A stretch of DNA of 26,345 nt from a virus. The position numbers and the translations under genes were made by a program. The stretch spans positions 1 through 26,345 of the IMG/VR virus record IMGVR_UViG_3300041809_003036; one strand, given 5' to 3'. How positions within the stretch are numbered: the first letter of the stretch is position 1; the number at the start of each line of letters is the position of its first letter. This document shows, piece by piece, positions 1-6,300 of this stretch. The notes under the pieces are model-generated. The model was not told the DNA's origin. It saw only the letters and a program-made list of their open reading frames with translations, and did no database searches.

Positions 1-21
1 TGCGACGACGAGGAGAGGACA

Positions 22-891
22 TTGGCTGAAGTCGCGTTTCTCGGATTGGGCGTCATGGGCTATCCGATGGCCGGCCATCTCAAAGGTCGCGGCGGCCACG
101 ACGTCGTCGTCTACAACCGCACCGCGGCGCGGGCCGACATCTGGGTTGCGCAGCACGGCGGCGCGTCCGCCGCCACGCCGCGCGAAGCGGCGCGCGGCCG
201 CGCGGTCGTCTTCGCCTGCGTCGGCAACGACGACGATTTGCGCGCCGTGACGCTCGGCCCCGACGGCGCCTTCGCCGGCATGGCGAAGGGCGCGATCTTC
301 GTCGACCACACCACCGCTTCGGCGAACGTCGCGCGCGAGCTCGCCGCGGAAGCGGCGAAGCGCGGCCTTGGTTTCGTCGACGCGCCGGTCTCCGGCGGTC
401 AGGCCGGCGCCGAGAACGGCGCGCTGACGGTGATGTGCGGCGGCGACGAAGCGACCTTCGCCGAGGTCGAACCCGTGATCGCCGCCTACGCCCGCGCCTG
501 CAAGCTGATGGGGCCGGTCGGTTCCGGCCAGCTCGCCAAGATGGTCAACCAGATTTGCATCGCCGGCGTGGTTCAGGGGCTCGCCGAGGGCCTGCATTTC
601 GCCAAGCGCGCCGGCCTCGACGCCGAACGCGTGATCGACGTCATTTCGAAGGGCGCGGCGCAATCGTGGCAGATGGACAATCGCCACAAGACGATGATCG
701 CCGGCGCCTTCGACTTTGGCTTCGCCGTCGACTGGATGCGCAAAGACCTGGCGATCTGCCTCGACGAAGCGCGCCGCAACGGCGCGCATCTGCCGGTCGC
801 GGCGCTGGTCGATCAGTTCTATTCCGATGTGCAGGCGATGGGCGGCCGCCGCTGGGACACATCGAGCCTAATCGCGCGGCTGGAAAAGTAA
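22..891 (+). CDS. 3-hydroxyisobutyrate dehydrogenase-like NAD(P)-dependent oxidoreductase
   Basis: A cytosolic beta-hydroxyacid dehydrogenase of 289 aa, the usual length for this family, which oxidises 3-hydroxyisobutyrate or reduces tartronate semialdehyde or related short acids. The N-terminus carries the Rossmann dinucleotide motif GLGVMGYPMAGHL (residues 8-20). The substrate-binding signature DAPVSGGQAGA is at 120-130 and the catalytic lysine is K173 in GQLAKMVNQ, followed by the family KDL motif near residue 240. The start is TTG at 22, with AGGAG at 11-15 as ribosome binding site. A strong intrinsic terminator follows directly, so the gene ends its own transcript. It is host DNA outside the prophage. 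The family is certain; the exact substrate cannot be told from the sequence. Confidence 0.92.
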   Translation: MAEVAFLGLGVMGYPMAGHLKGRGGHDVVVYNRTAARADIWVAQHGGASAATPREAARGRAVVFACVGNDDDLRAVTLGPDGAFAGMAKGAIFVDHTTASANVARELAAEAAKRGLGFVDAPVSGGQAGAENGALTVMCGGDEATFAEVEPVIAAYARACKLMGPVGSGQLAKMVNQICIAGVVQGLAEGLHFAKRAGLDAERVIDVISKGAAQSWQMDNRHKTMIAGAFDFGFAVDWMRKDLAICLDEARRNGAHLPVAALVDQFYSDVQAMGGRRWDTSSLIARLEK

Positions 892-916
892 GGGAGGGCC
901 GAAGCCCTCCCCTTTT
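892..916 (+). terminator. Intrinsic terminator after the dehydrogenase gene
   Basis: GGGAGGGC (892-899) pairs perfectly with GCCCTCCC (904-911) around a CGAA tetraloop, followed by C and TTTT (913-916). It starts one base after the stop codon. The hairpin is symmetric and may also stop the convergent caspase-fold gene. A 12-bp direct repeat (CTTGCGTCACTT at 917-928 and 931-942) lies just beyond it. Confidence 0.9.
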
Positions 917-936
917 CTTGCGTCACTTCTCTTGCG

Positions 937-3258
937 TCACTTCGGACACGGCGGCTCGCCAGGCTTGCCGCAGGCGGGCGCTTTGCCGCCGGGCGGCGGG
1001 CCGACGTGGGGCGGCGGCGCACTCGGGGGCGGCGCCACGTGCGGCGGCGGCGCGGCGGGGGCCGGCGGCGGCGCGACATGAAGCTGCGGTTGCGGCGGCG
1101 GCGGGGCGGGGGCCGGCGGCGGGGCGAGCTTGATCTGCGGCGCCATGGTCTTGAGCGGCGCCGGACCCGGCGGCTTAGGCCCGCCGATTTCGCCCGGCGG
1201 CGGCCCAACTTTAAGCGACTTCACTTCCGGGTTCGGCGGCGGCGGCGCCAGCGGCGTCTTCAACGGCGCCGAGGTCGACAGCGGCTTCGGACCGCGGGCT
1301 CCGCTCGGACCCGGCGACGACGGAGCCGTCAACGGCGTCATGCCCGGCGCCGGCTTCAATCCGCTGGTCCCGCTCGACCCTGGCGACGGCGACGGCGTCG
1401 CCGGCGTCACGCCCGGCAGCGGCTTCAACCCGCTGGTCCCGCTCGGCCCCGGCGACGGCGACGGCGACGGCGTCAACGGCGTCACGCCCGGCGCCCGCTT
1501 CAATCCGCTCGGCCCTGGCGACGACGGCGCCGTCAATGGCGTTAAGGTCGGCGACGGCGCGCCGGTCGGCGGCGGGTCAGGCGGCGGACCGAGCGGCTTG
1601 CCCGGAGTCGAGCCGGCGGCAGGAGTCGACGGCAGCGGCGGCTTCGGCTTGACGCCGCCCGGCAGCGGCGACAACGGCGTCAAGGTCGGCGACGGCGCGC
1701 CGGTCGGCGGCGGGCCAGGCGGCAGACCGAGCGGCTTGCCCGGAGTCGAGCCGGCGGCCGGAGTCGACGGCGGCTTCGGCCTGACGCCGCCCGGCAGCGG
1801 CGGCGGAGGCGGCGGCGGATTCTGCGCTTGCGGCGGCGGGGGCGGCGGAGCGTCGCGCGGGGCGCGGCCCTCGTGGCGTCCGGCGTCGCGATAGGCGCGC
1901 GCGCCGATCAACAGCGGAATAGCGACCACAAGCGCCGGCAACACGCCAACCGCGCTCGGCGGCGCCGGCGGCGGCAGGTCGCGCCAATTGTCGTCTTCGG
2001 CCGCGTAGGAGAATTCCGGCGGCGGCGGAGGCGGCGGCGGGCCGTAGTCCGGGCCGTCGAACACATAGACCGGCTGGTCGGCGTAGACGTATTCCTCCTG
2101 CGGTGGCGGCGGCAGGTCGGCGTAGTCCTCCGGCGCGAACCCGCTTGGAGGCTGGGCCGCCGCGGCGAGAATCGCCAAGCGCCGTCCGGCGTCGGCGACA
2201 TGCGGCCCGTGCGGATAGCGGCGCAGATAGGTCCAGTAGGCTTGCGGCGTGTCCTGCGCCACGGCGCGGCGCCAGAACAGAGCCTCGCGCCGGGCGGCGA
2301 GAATCGCGCGCACGCGCTTCGCTTCCGGGGCGTTCGGATAGGCGGCGACAAAATCGGCGTAGCCTTGCAGCGTGTCGCGTCCGAGCGCGACCGAATAGGC
2401 TTGATCGGCCGGGAAGGCGCGGATCGGCTTGTTCGCCGAGTCGGCGTAGGCGGCGACGGCCGGCGGCGGCGGCGCGTCGGCGGCGCGCTCGAAGACGAAA
2501 TAGGGCGCGGAAAGCTTGGCCGCGCTCCACGGAACCTGTGCGCCGCCAGTCGCCTGGTTCACCTGGACGCGCGTCTGGGCGAAAACGTCCTCGATCGGCA
2601 CGCCGCCTTGGCGCATCGCTCCGGCCAGCGTCTTGGCGTAGACGCCATAGGGGCCTTGTTCGTCGCCGCCGATCGCGCCCGGCGCGGCGTTGAAGGCGAC
2701 GAGTTCGCCGGGATCGGGATCGACCAGCGCTAGGCCGCCGGCGAAAGGTTGACCCTGGCCGGGATAGGGGTTGGCGCGCGCCGCGTCGAGCACGACAATC
2801 CGCGCCCGTCCCGGCTCAGAGGCGAGCGCGTGGGCGAAGTCGGCGATGCGAACCGCCTCCATCGGCGTGTCCGAATCGCGGGCGAGCTGAGCGTCGACGG
2901 GAACGAAGAAATTATCGCCCTCGTATTGCACGCCGCGGCCGGCGAGATAGACGAAGGCTTGCATGTCCGGGCCGATCGTCGCCGCCTTGGCGAGAAAGTC
3001 GCGCATCGCCGCGCGCACGGAATTTTGGTCGAGATCGCGCGCGCCGACGACGTCGAACCCGGCCGCCTGCAGGGTCTGGGCGATCAGCGCCGCGTCGTTG
3101 ACCGGCGTGGCGATCGTCTGGTCGCCGTAGGTCGATTCGCCGATCACCAGAGCGATGCGGGGATTGGGCGGCGCAGCGCCTTGCGCGAATGTCACGGCAG
3201 GCGTCGCCCCCGCCAAGACAATCGCGGCGAACAGCGCGAGCGGCAAGCGTGCCATCAT
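937..3258 (-). CDS. Caspase-fold (peptidase C14-like) protein with substituted catalytic dyad and proline-rich tail
   Basis: A 773-aa protein. It has a signal peptide or N-terminal anchor (1-26, ending TFAQG), then a caspase p20-like domain (34-260). A linker follows with a hydrophobic segment at about 437-453, then about 300 residues of proline-rich repeats. Bacterial members of this fold normally read AGHG around the catalytic His and LDACR around the catalytic Cys. Here the segments read YLAGRGVQY (R108) and VLDAARANP (A160), so both catalytic residues are gone while the surrounding motifs (NFFVPVDA, GVPIEDVF) are kept. A proteolytically dead scaffold or ligand-binding protein is the natural inference. 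The start has GGGGAG upstream on the minus strand. The tail contains near-identical DNA repeats. Partners are unknown. Confidence 0.85.
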   Translation of the reverse strand: MMARLPLALFAAIVLAGATPAVTFAQGAAPPNPRIALVIGESTYGDQTIATPVNDAALIAQTLQAAGFDVVGARDLDQNSVRAAMRDFLAKAATIGPDMQAFVYLAGRGVQYEGDNFFVPVDAQLARDSDTPMEAVRIADFAHALASEPGRARIVVLDAARANPYPGQGQPFAGGLALVDPDPGELVAFNAAPGAIGGDEQGPYGVYAKTLAGAMRQGGVPIEDVFAQTRVQVNQATGGAQVPWSAAKLSAPYFVFERAADAPPPPAVAAYADSANKPIRAFPADQAYSVALGRDTLQGYADFVAAYPNAPEAKRVRAILAARREALFWRRAVAQDTPQAYWTYLRRYPHGPHVADAGRRLAILAAAAQPPSGFAPEDYADLPPPPQEEYVYADQPVYVFDGPDYGPPPPPPPPEFSYAAEDDNWRDLPPPAPPSAVGVLPALVVAIPLLIGARAYRDAGRHEGRAPRDAPPPPPPQAQNPPPPPPPLPGGVRPKPPSTPAAGSTPGKPLGLPPGPPPTGAPSPTLTPLSPLPGGVKPKPPLPSTPAAGSTPGKPLGPPPDPPPTGAPSPTLTPLTAPSSPGPSGLKRAPGVTPLTPSPSPSPGPSGTSGLKPLPGVTPATPSPSPGSSGTSGLKPAPGMTPLTAPSSPGPSGARGPKPLSTSAPLKTPLAPPPPNPEVKSLKVGPPPGEIGGPKPPGPAPLKTMAPQIKLAPPPAPAPPPPQPQLHVAPPPAPAAPPPHVAPPPSAPPPHVGPPPGGKAPACGKPGEPPCPK
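1538..1803 (-). repeat. Two near-identical ~130-bp tandem repeats encoding the Pro-rich tail
   Basis: Copy one (about 1538-1670) and copy two (about 1676-1803) match almost base for base, with a few substitutions and one short length difference. Both encode the motif GGVKPKPP...STPAAGSTPGKPLG...PPPTGAPSPTLTPL. A second family of shorter repeats, encoding SGTSGLKP-type units, lies at about 1310-1510. The repeats lie inside the caspase-fold gene and keep its frame, so they look like recent in-frame duplications. Confidence 0.8.
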
Positions 3259-3370
3259 GTGCTCTCCCCATCGCGGCCGATTGTGCGCCGCGAGACCGTG
3301 CTAATGAGGCTTTACGTCTGAACGACGTCTGAATAGGGGCGCCGTTGCGGCGGACCGACGCAGGTGTGCC

Positions 3371-3503
3371 GCGCAAGATCAAATGACATAGGCGGGATTG
3401 AGCGGGATTTGGCGGGCGGCCGCGGGCCTGAGGGCTGAAAACGTGGGCCTCTGCGGGCGTCGGCGGGAGCCGGCATAGCTCGGAGGGCGCGCAAGATCAA
3501 ATG
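3371..3503 (+). repeat. 15-bp perfect direct repeat, candidate transposase-binding sites
   Basis: GCGCAAGATCAAATG occurs at 3371-3385 and again at 3489-3503, 118 bp apart, in otherwise unrelated GC-rich sequence. A GCGGGA follows each copy about 8-10 bases downstream. Mu-family left ends carry several separated copies of the transposase recognition site, so this is a plausible pair of L-sites, but the match is to the layout, not to a known sequence. Confidence 0.5.
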
Positions 3504-3585
3504 GCGCAAAGCGGGAGGCGGCGGCCGAGCGGCGGTAATCTAAGCTGTTGAAACTGCGCGGGCGGCGTTTTGGCGGCGAGGTCGA

Positions 3586-3696
3586 ACCGGAAACCGGCCG
3601 CAAGGGCGGTGGGACGCGGAGAAACCGCGAAAAGGACCGGAAAACCGGGCGAAAACGCGAATATCGGCCGAAAAGAAGATTGTGGCGAACCGGAAA
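3586..3696 (+). repeat. Three evenly spaced ACCGGAAA direct repeats
   Basis: ACCGGAAA occurs at 3586-3593, 3636-3643 and 3689-3696, with periods of 50 and 53 bp, close to five helical turns. The copies sit in the gene-free left-end region and could be additional protein-binding sites for transposase or a nucleoid protein. There is no direct evidence of function. Confidence 0.35.
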
Positions 3697-3796
3697 GCGA
3701 AAGCGGCCTAAAAGGCGTCTTTTCGGGGTCTCAAACCGGCGGCGCGCCAGGCGCGGACGCCTCGCTAGGCAAACGACGCCGCTTCGAAATCGAGAG

Positions 3797-4075
3797 TCAA
3801 CGCGGGGTCGGCGACGGCGGCGGGGGCAGGCGGTCGCGGATCTCGCGAAGCAGGTCCCGCACGCCCTTCATCCAGCCAAAGATCAAGACGAGAATGCCGA
3901 CCGCAATCACACCCTCGAAAAGGGTCCAAACGGCCGACTCCCCGCCGACCGCGCCGGTCGCGACGATGACAAAGAGGACGAAATACGAAAGCGCCGCGAA
4001 ACCGAGCAGGCCGATCGCCAGACGGCCGAGAGCGTACCAATTTATAGCCCGTTCAACGGGCGCGCTCGAAGACAT
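3797..4075 (-). CDS. Small two-helix membrane protein downstream of the repressor
   Basis: This is a 92-aa protein with two hydrophobic segments (about 18-43 and 51-68). A charged amphipathic stretch (KGVRDLLREIRDRL) and a proline-rich end PPPPSPTPR follow, which should face the cytoplasm. It starts 10 bp after the repressor stop codon on the same strand, with GAGGG upstream, so it is probably co-transcribed with the repressor in the lysogen. I do not recognise a family. Position and topology fit a lysogenic-conversion or superinfection-exclusion protein, but that is inference from context only. Confidence 0.75.
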   Translation of the reverse strand: MSSSAPVERAINWYALGRLAIGLLGFAALSYFVLFVIVATGAVGGESAVWTLFEGVIAVGILVLIFGWMKGVRDLLREIRDRLPPPPSPTPR

Positions 4076-4085
4076 GGAAGGACCC

Positions 4086-4778
4086 TCACAACCGGTTGTC
4101 CCACCATATCACCTTGCCGATGATGGCCAAAGCGCCGTCGCGGCCGGGTTTGACGATCTCGATCGGGTAGCCGGCGTGATTGTCGGAAAGGATGGCGACG
4201 AAGCCCTCGCCGATGTCGCGCAGGCGCTTCAGACGCAGGTCGCGGCCCTGAATAAAGATGAAGATGTCGTCGAGCTTTTGCCTCTCGCGCGGCCCTTTGC
4301 GCGGAGGCGATCGGAACGGCCGTAGCTGCTTTTGACGCTCGTCGACGATCAGGATCGCGCCGTCCTGAATAGTGGGCGTCATCGAGTCGCCGGACGCCCG
4401 CAGACATGAGAGTTGAGCGTCGGGCGACGCGATCTTGCGAAGGAACTCGGCGGGGAACGGGAGTTCGCTGACGGCGCGGACGACGTCGGCGGCGCGCCCG
4501 GCGCCGGCCGCCGCCTGGACGTCGAGAACGGGGATTGTGACGACGTCGACGGCCGGCTCCGGGACGTTTGGCGGCAAGAAGAAATCGAGCGGCTTGTCGG
4601 ACGCTTTGGCGAGCGCGACCAGCTCGGCGAAGTCCGGCCAGGTCTTTCCGTCGATCCAGCTTTGCAGCGTCCGATAGCTGACGCCCGGATGGCCTTCGGC
4701 GAAGCGCATGGCGTTGCGCCTTCCGCCGATCGCTTCGGCGATGCGCTCCCGCAGACGGTCGAGCAAGTCATCCGGCAT
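4086..4778 (-). CDS. Prophage repressor, HTH plus S24/LexA-type autopeptidase
   Basis: A 230-aa lysogeny repressor, divergent from the early operon and in the place of the Mu c gene. The N-terminal part (about 1-65) is a helix-turn-helix domain (VSYRTLQSWIDGKTWPDFAELVALAKAS). The C-terminal part is an S24 peptidase: the nucleophile region is ASGDSM (S132), the general-base lysine probably K184 in RLKRL, and an Ala-Gly bond at about 91-92 (AAAGAG) is a likely self-cleavage site. This implies induction by RecA after DNA damage. A basic insertion (about 148-170) separates the two catalytic segments. The reading frame is open 51 codons further upstream, but that part crosses the operator, so I place the start at the ATG at 4778. 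A 12-bp palindrome (ACAACCGGTTGT, 4088-4099) covers its last codons. Confidence 0.88.
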   Translation of the reverse strand: MPDDLLDRLRERIAEAIGGRRNAMRFAEGHPGVSYRTLQSWIDGKTWPDFAELVALAKASDKPLDFFLPPNVPEPAVDVVTIPVLDVQAAAGAGRAADVVRAVSELPFPAEFLRKIASPDAQLSCLRASGDSMTPTIQDGAILIVDERQKQLRPFRSPPRKGPRERQKLDDIFIFIQGRDLRLKRLRDIGEGFVAILSDNHAGYPIEIVKPGRDGALAIIGKVIWWDNRL

Positions 4779-4823
4779 GACGGCGCCGCACGGAAAATTT
4801 CTGCGACCAAAAGCCAAGGACTC

Positions 4824-4852
4824 TTGACGCGGGTAGAAGAATTCTTCTACTT
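4824..4852 (+). promoter_or_regulatory. Early promoter with an 18-bp palindromic operator
   Basis: GTAGAAGAATTCTTCTAC at 4833-4850 is a perfect 18-bp palindrome between the divergent repressor and Ner genes. A TTGACG -35-like hexamer lies at 4824-4829, and TCTACT at 4846-4851 can serve as a poor -10 with 16-bp spacing. The palindrome would then fill the spacer of the rightward early promoter, where a repressor dimer would block polymerase. The operator is obvious in the sequence; the promoter hexamers are a best fit. Confidence 0.7.
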
Positions 4853-4873
4853 TGGCGTCTGCGCCGCCATCGA

Positions 4874-4902
4874 GTCGAAACTTTCTTCGGGCGCGTCGAA
4901 AC
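4874..4902 (+). promoter_or_regulatory. Paired GTCGAAAC repeats ahead of ner, possible second operator
   Basis: GTCGAAAC occurs at 4874-4881 and 4895-4902, exactly 21 bp apart, in the leader between the palindromic operator and the Ner start codon. Two-turn spacing on one face of the helix would suit a small regulator such as Ner. This is a weak, inferred site. Confidence 0.3.
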
Positions 4903-4912
4903 ATGGGCCAAA

Positions 4913-5242
4913 ATGCCTCGACCACGGACACTTACGGGCGGGTGGCACCCCGCCGACATCGTCGCAGCGGTGCGAAAGAAGGGGTCGTCGCTGGTCAGGA
5001 TCGCCGGCGATCTCGGTCTCACCAGCTCGGCCGGCTCGCGGGCGCTGATCATTCCCCACACGCGCGTCAACCTGGCGATCGCCGCCGTGATCGGCGTCGC
5101 CCCGCACCTGCTCTGGCCACAATGGTTCGACGCCGACGGTCGCCGCATCCGCGCGCGTTCTCCTCGCCCGCGCATCTCTTCCACGACTCGCGTTTCAGAG
5201 TCGATCCCCACCGCGTCCGCCCCCTCGAAATCCGCGGCCTGA
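4913..5242 (+). CDS. ner: Ner-like DNA-binding protein
   Basis: A 109-aa protein, first gene of the early operon. The N-terminal 75 residues match the Ner/Nlp winged-helix family: GWHPADIVAAVRKKGSSL, then a recognition helix region, then NLAIAAVIGVAPHLLWPQWF and DGRR. In Mu, Ner dampens early transcription and also represses the repressor promoter. The C-terminal 35 residues (Ser/Arg/Pro-rich) extend beyond the usual family length of about 75. I see no strong ribosome binding site ahead of the ATG. The gene ends 3 bp before the ParB-like gene. Confidence 0.88.
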   Translation: MPRPRTLTGGWHPADIVAAVRKKGSSLVRIAGDLGLTSSAGSRALIIPHTRVNLAIAAVIGVAPHLLWPQWFDADGRRIRARSPRPRISSTTRVSESIPTASAPSKSAA

Positions 5243-5245
5243 GAA

Positions 5246-6061
5246 ATGCCAGAGACTATCCGAATTGACGCCATCGACGCTAGCGGCCGGTTGCGGCCGG
5301 TCGAGCCCGACCACGTCGCCCTGATTGCCGCCTCGATCGAAGAGCGCGGCCTCAAAGAACCGCTCGTCGTGCGCCCGGCCGGCGACGGCTATAAGCTGAC
5401 GATCGGCGCGCATCGGCTCGCCGCGGTCAAGGCGCTCGGCTGGACCGAACTTGTCGTCGGCGACCAGGTCATCATCCGCGACGAGGCGGAGACCGACGCC
5501 AAAATCTCCGAGATCGACGAGAACCTGGCGCGCCACGAACTCAACGCGCTCGACCGCGCGGTGTTCCTTGCTGAGCGCCGCCGGCTCTACGAGGAGGCGC
5601 GCCGCGTGGCCTCGAAAGGCGGCGACCGGAAGTCCGAGCAGTTCAAAGCGCAATCGTTGCGAATGGATTTTTCGCCCCGATTTACCGAGGACGTCGCCGA
5701 GCGCGTCGGCCTGTCGGAGCGCACGGTTCAGCTCGCGCTGCGCATCGCCTCCGGCCTCGACCGCGAGGCGATGCAGACGCTGCGCGGCACGCGGATCGAG
5801 CGCAACCAACAGGAGCTGCTGGCGCTCGTCGAGTTGTCGGCGCCGCAACAGGTCAAGGCCGCCAAGGCGATCGCCGAGGGCGGGGCGAAGTCGGTGCGCG
5901 AGGCGCGCGTCGCGATCGGCCTCGACAAGGAAGTGGCCAACGATCCGCAGGGCCGCGCCTACGCCGCGCTGCTGGCCAATTGGGAGAAGGCCGACGCCAA
6001 GACCCGCCGGGCGTTCCTCAAGGCGATCGACGCGCAGATCGTCAAGCCGGCGAAGGGGTGA
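5246..6061 (+). CDS. ParB/Spo0J-like nuclease-domain protein
   Basis: A 271-aa protein. The ParB N-terminal domain (about 1-95) contains the phosphate-binding motif GAHRLAAVKALG, corresponding to the family box II. A KorB-like helix-turn-helix follows (FTEDVAERVGLSERTVQLALRIA, about 149-171), then a charged helical C-terminus. ParB proteins bind centromere-like DNA and slide as CTP-dependent clamps, but no ParA partner or obvious parS array is present here. Similar proteins are found in the early operons of Mu-like phages, where the role is not established; regulation or help in replication is possible. It starts 3 bp after ner. Confidence 0.85.
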   Translation: MPETIRIDAIDASGRLRPVEPDHVALIAASIEERGLKEPLVVRPAGDGYKLTIGAHRLAAVKALGWTELVVGDQVIIRDEAETDAKISEIDENLARHELNALDRAVFLAERRRLYEEARRVASKGGDRKSEQFKAQSLRMDFSPRFTEDVAERVGLSERTVQLALRIASGLDREAMQTLRGTRIERNQQELLALVELSAPQQVKAAKAIAEGGAKSVREARVAIGLDKEVANDPQGRAYAALLANWEKADAKTRRAFLKAIDAQIVKPAKG

Positions 6062-6066
6062 CGGCC

Positions 6067-6300
6067 ATGCGCGCCCCTGAGACCTATTCGAACCAAGACG
6101 TCGTTTACGCCGCCGCTCAGATCATGGAGCGCATCGTCCGCGCGCAGATCAAGGTCGTCACGCGCAAGATGTCCGCCGCGGAACGCGCCCGCTTTCTCGC
6201 CGATCTCAAGTCGGCGCTGCGGGTCATTCGCACGATCAAGAGCGTGTCGAAAGAGATCGTCGACGAACGCCCGGCCGCTGCGCCGGAGGCCGCCGTCTGA
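6067..6300 (+). CDS. Small helical protein between parB-like and transposase genes
   Basis: A 77-aa protein predicted to be almost all helix (SNQDVVYAAAQIMERIVRA, then RKMSAAERARFLADLKSALRVIRTIKS) with an acidic, alanine-rich end. No family is recognised. The ATG at 6067 lies 5 bp after the ParB-like stop, and its TGA overlaps the transposase ATG by one base, indicating translational coupling. Such small genes are common just upstream of gene A in Mu-like phages. Confidence 0.7.
   Translation: MRAPETYSNQDVVYAAAQIMERIVRAQIKVVTRKMSAAERARFLADLKSALRVIRTIKSVSKEIVDERPAAAPEAAV

Larger units (their letters stand above)
3259..3796. other. Gene-free region: host promoter side and presumed prophage left end
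   Basis: I see no credible gene in these 538 bases. The left part (to about 3360) must carry the promoter of the leftward caspase-fold gene. It also has an ACGTCTGAA direct repeat at 3314-3322 and 3325-3333. The host-phage junction should lie somewhere in this interval, because the leftward repressor arm of a Mu-like phage begins just to the right. One candidate terminus is the TGTG at about 3365, just before a repeated 15-mer, since Mu-family ends begin TG. This is inference; the right end needed to confirm it is outside the window. The part from 3550 to 3720 is rich in CCGGAAA and CGAAAA words. Confidence 0.5.

Noticed and set aside
435-1133. Long plus-strand open frame across the end of the dehydrogenase and the caspase-fold gene
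   Set aside because: Arg/Ala-rich shadow frame of high-GC coding DNA, running through the intrinsic terminator.
1577-2530. Minus-strand 317-codon frame within the caspase-fold gene
   Set aside because: Same strand, different frame; low-complexity Arg/Ala composition with no domains.
3548-4325. Plus-strand frames over the left end and the leftward membrane protein
   Set aside because: Highly basic low-complexity translations; they run over repeats and antisense to better genes.
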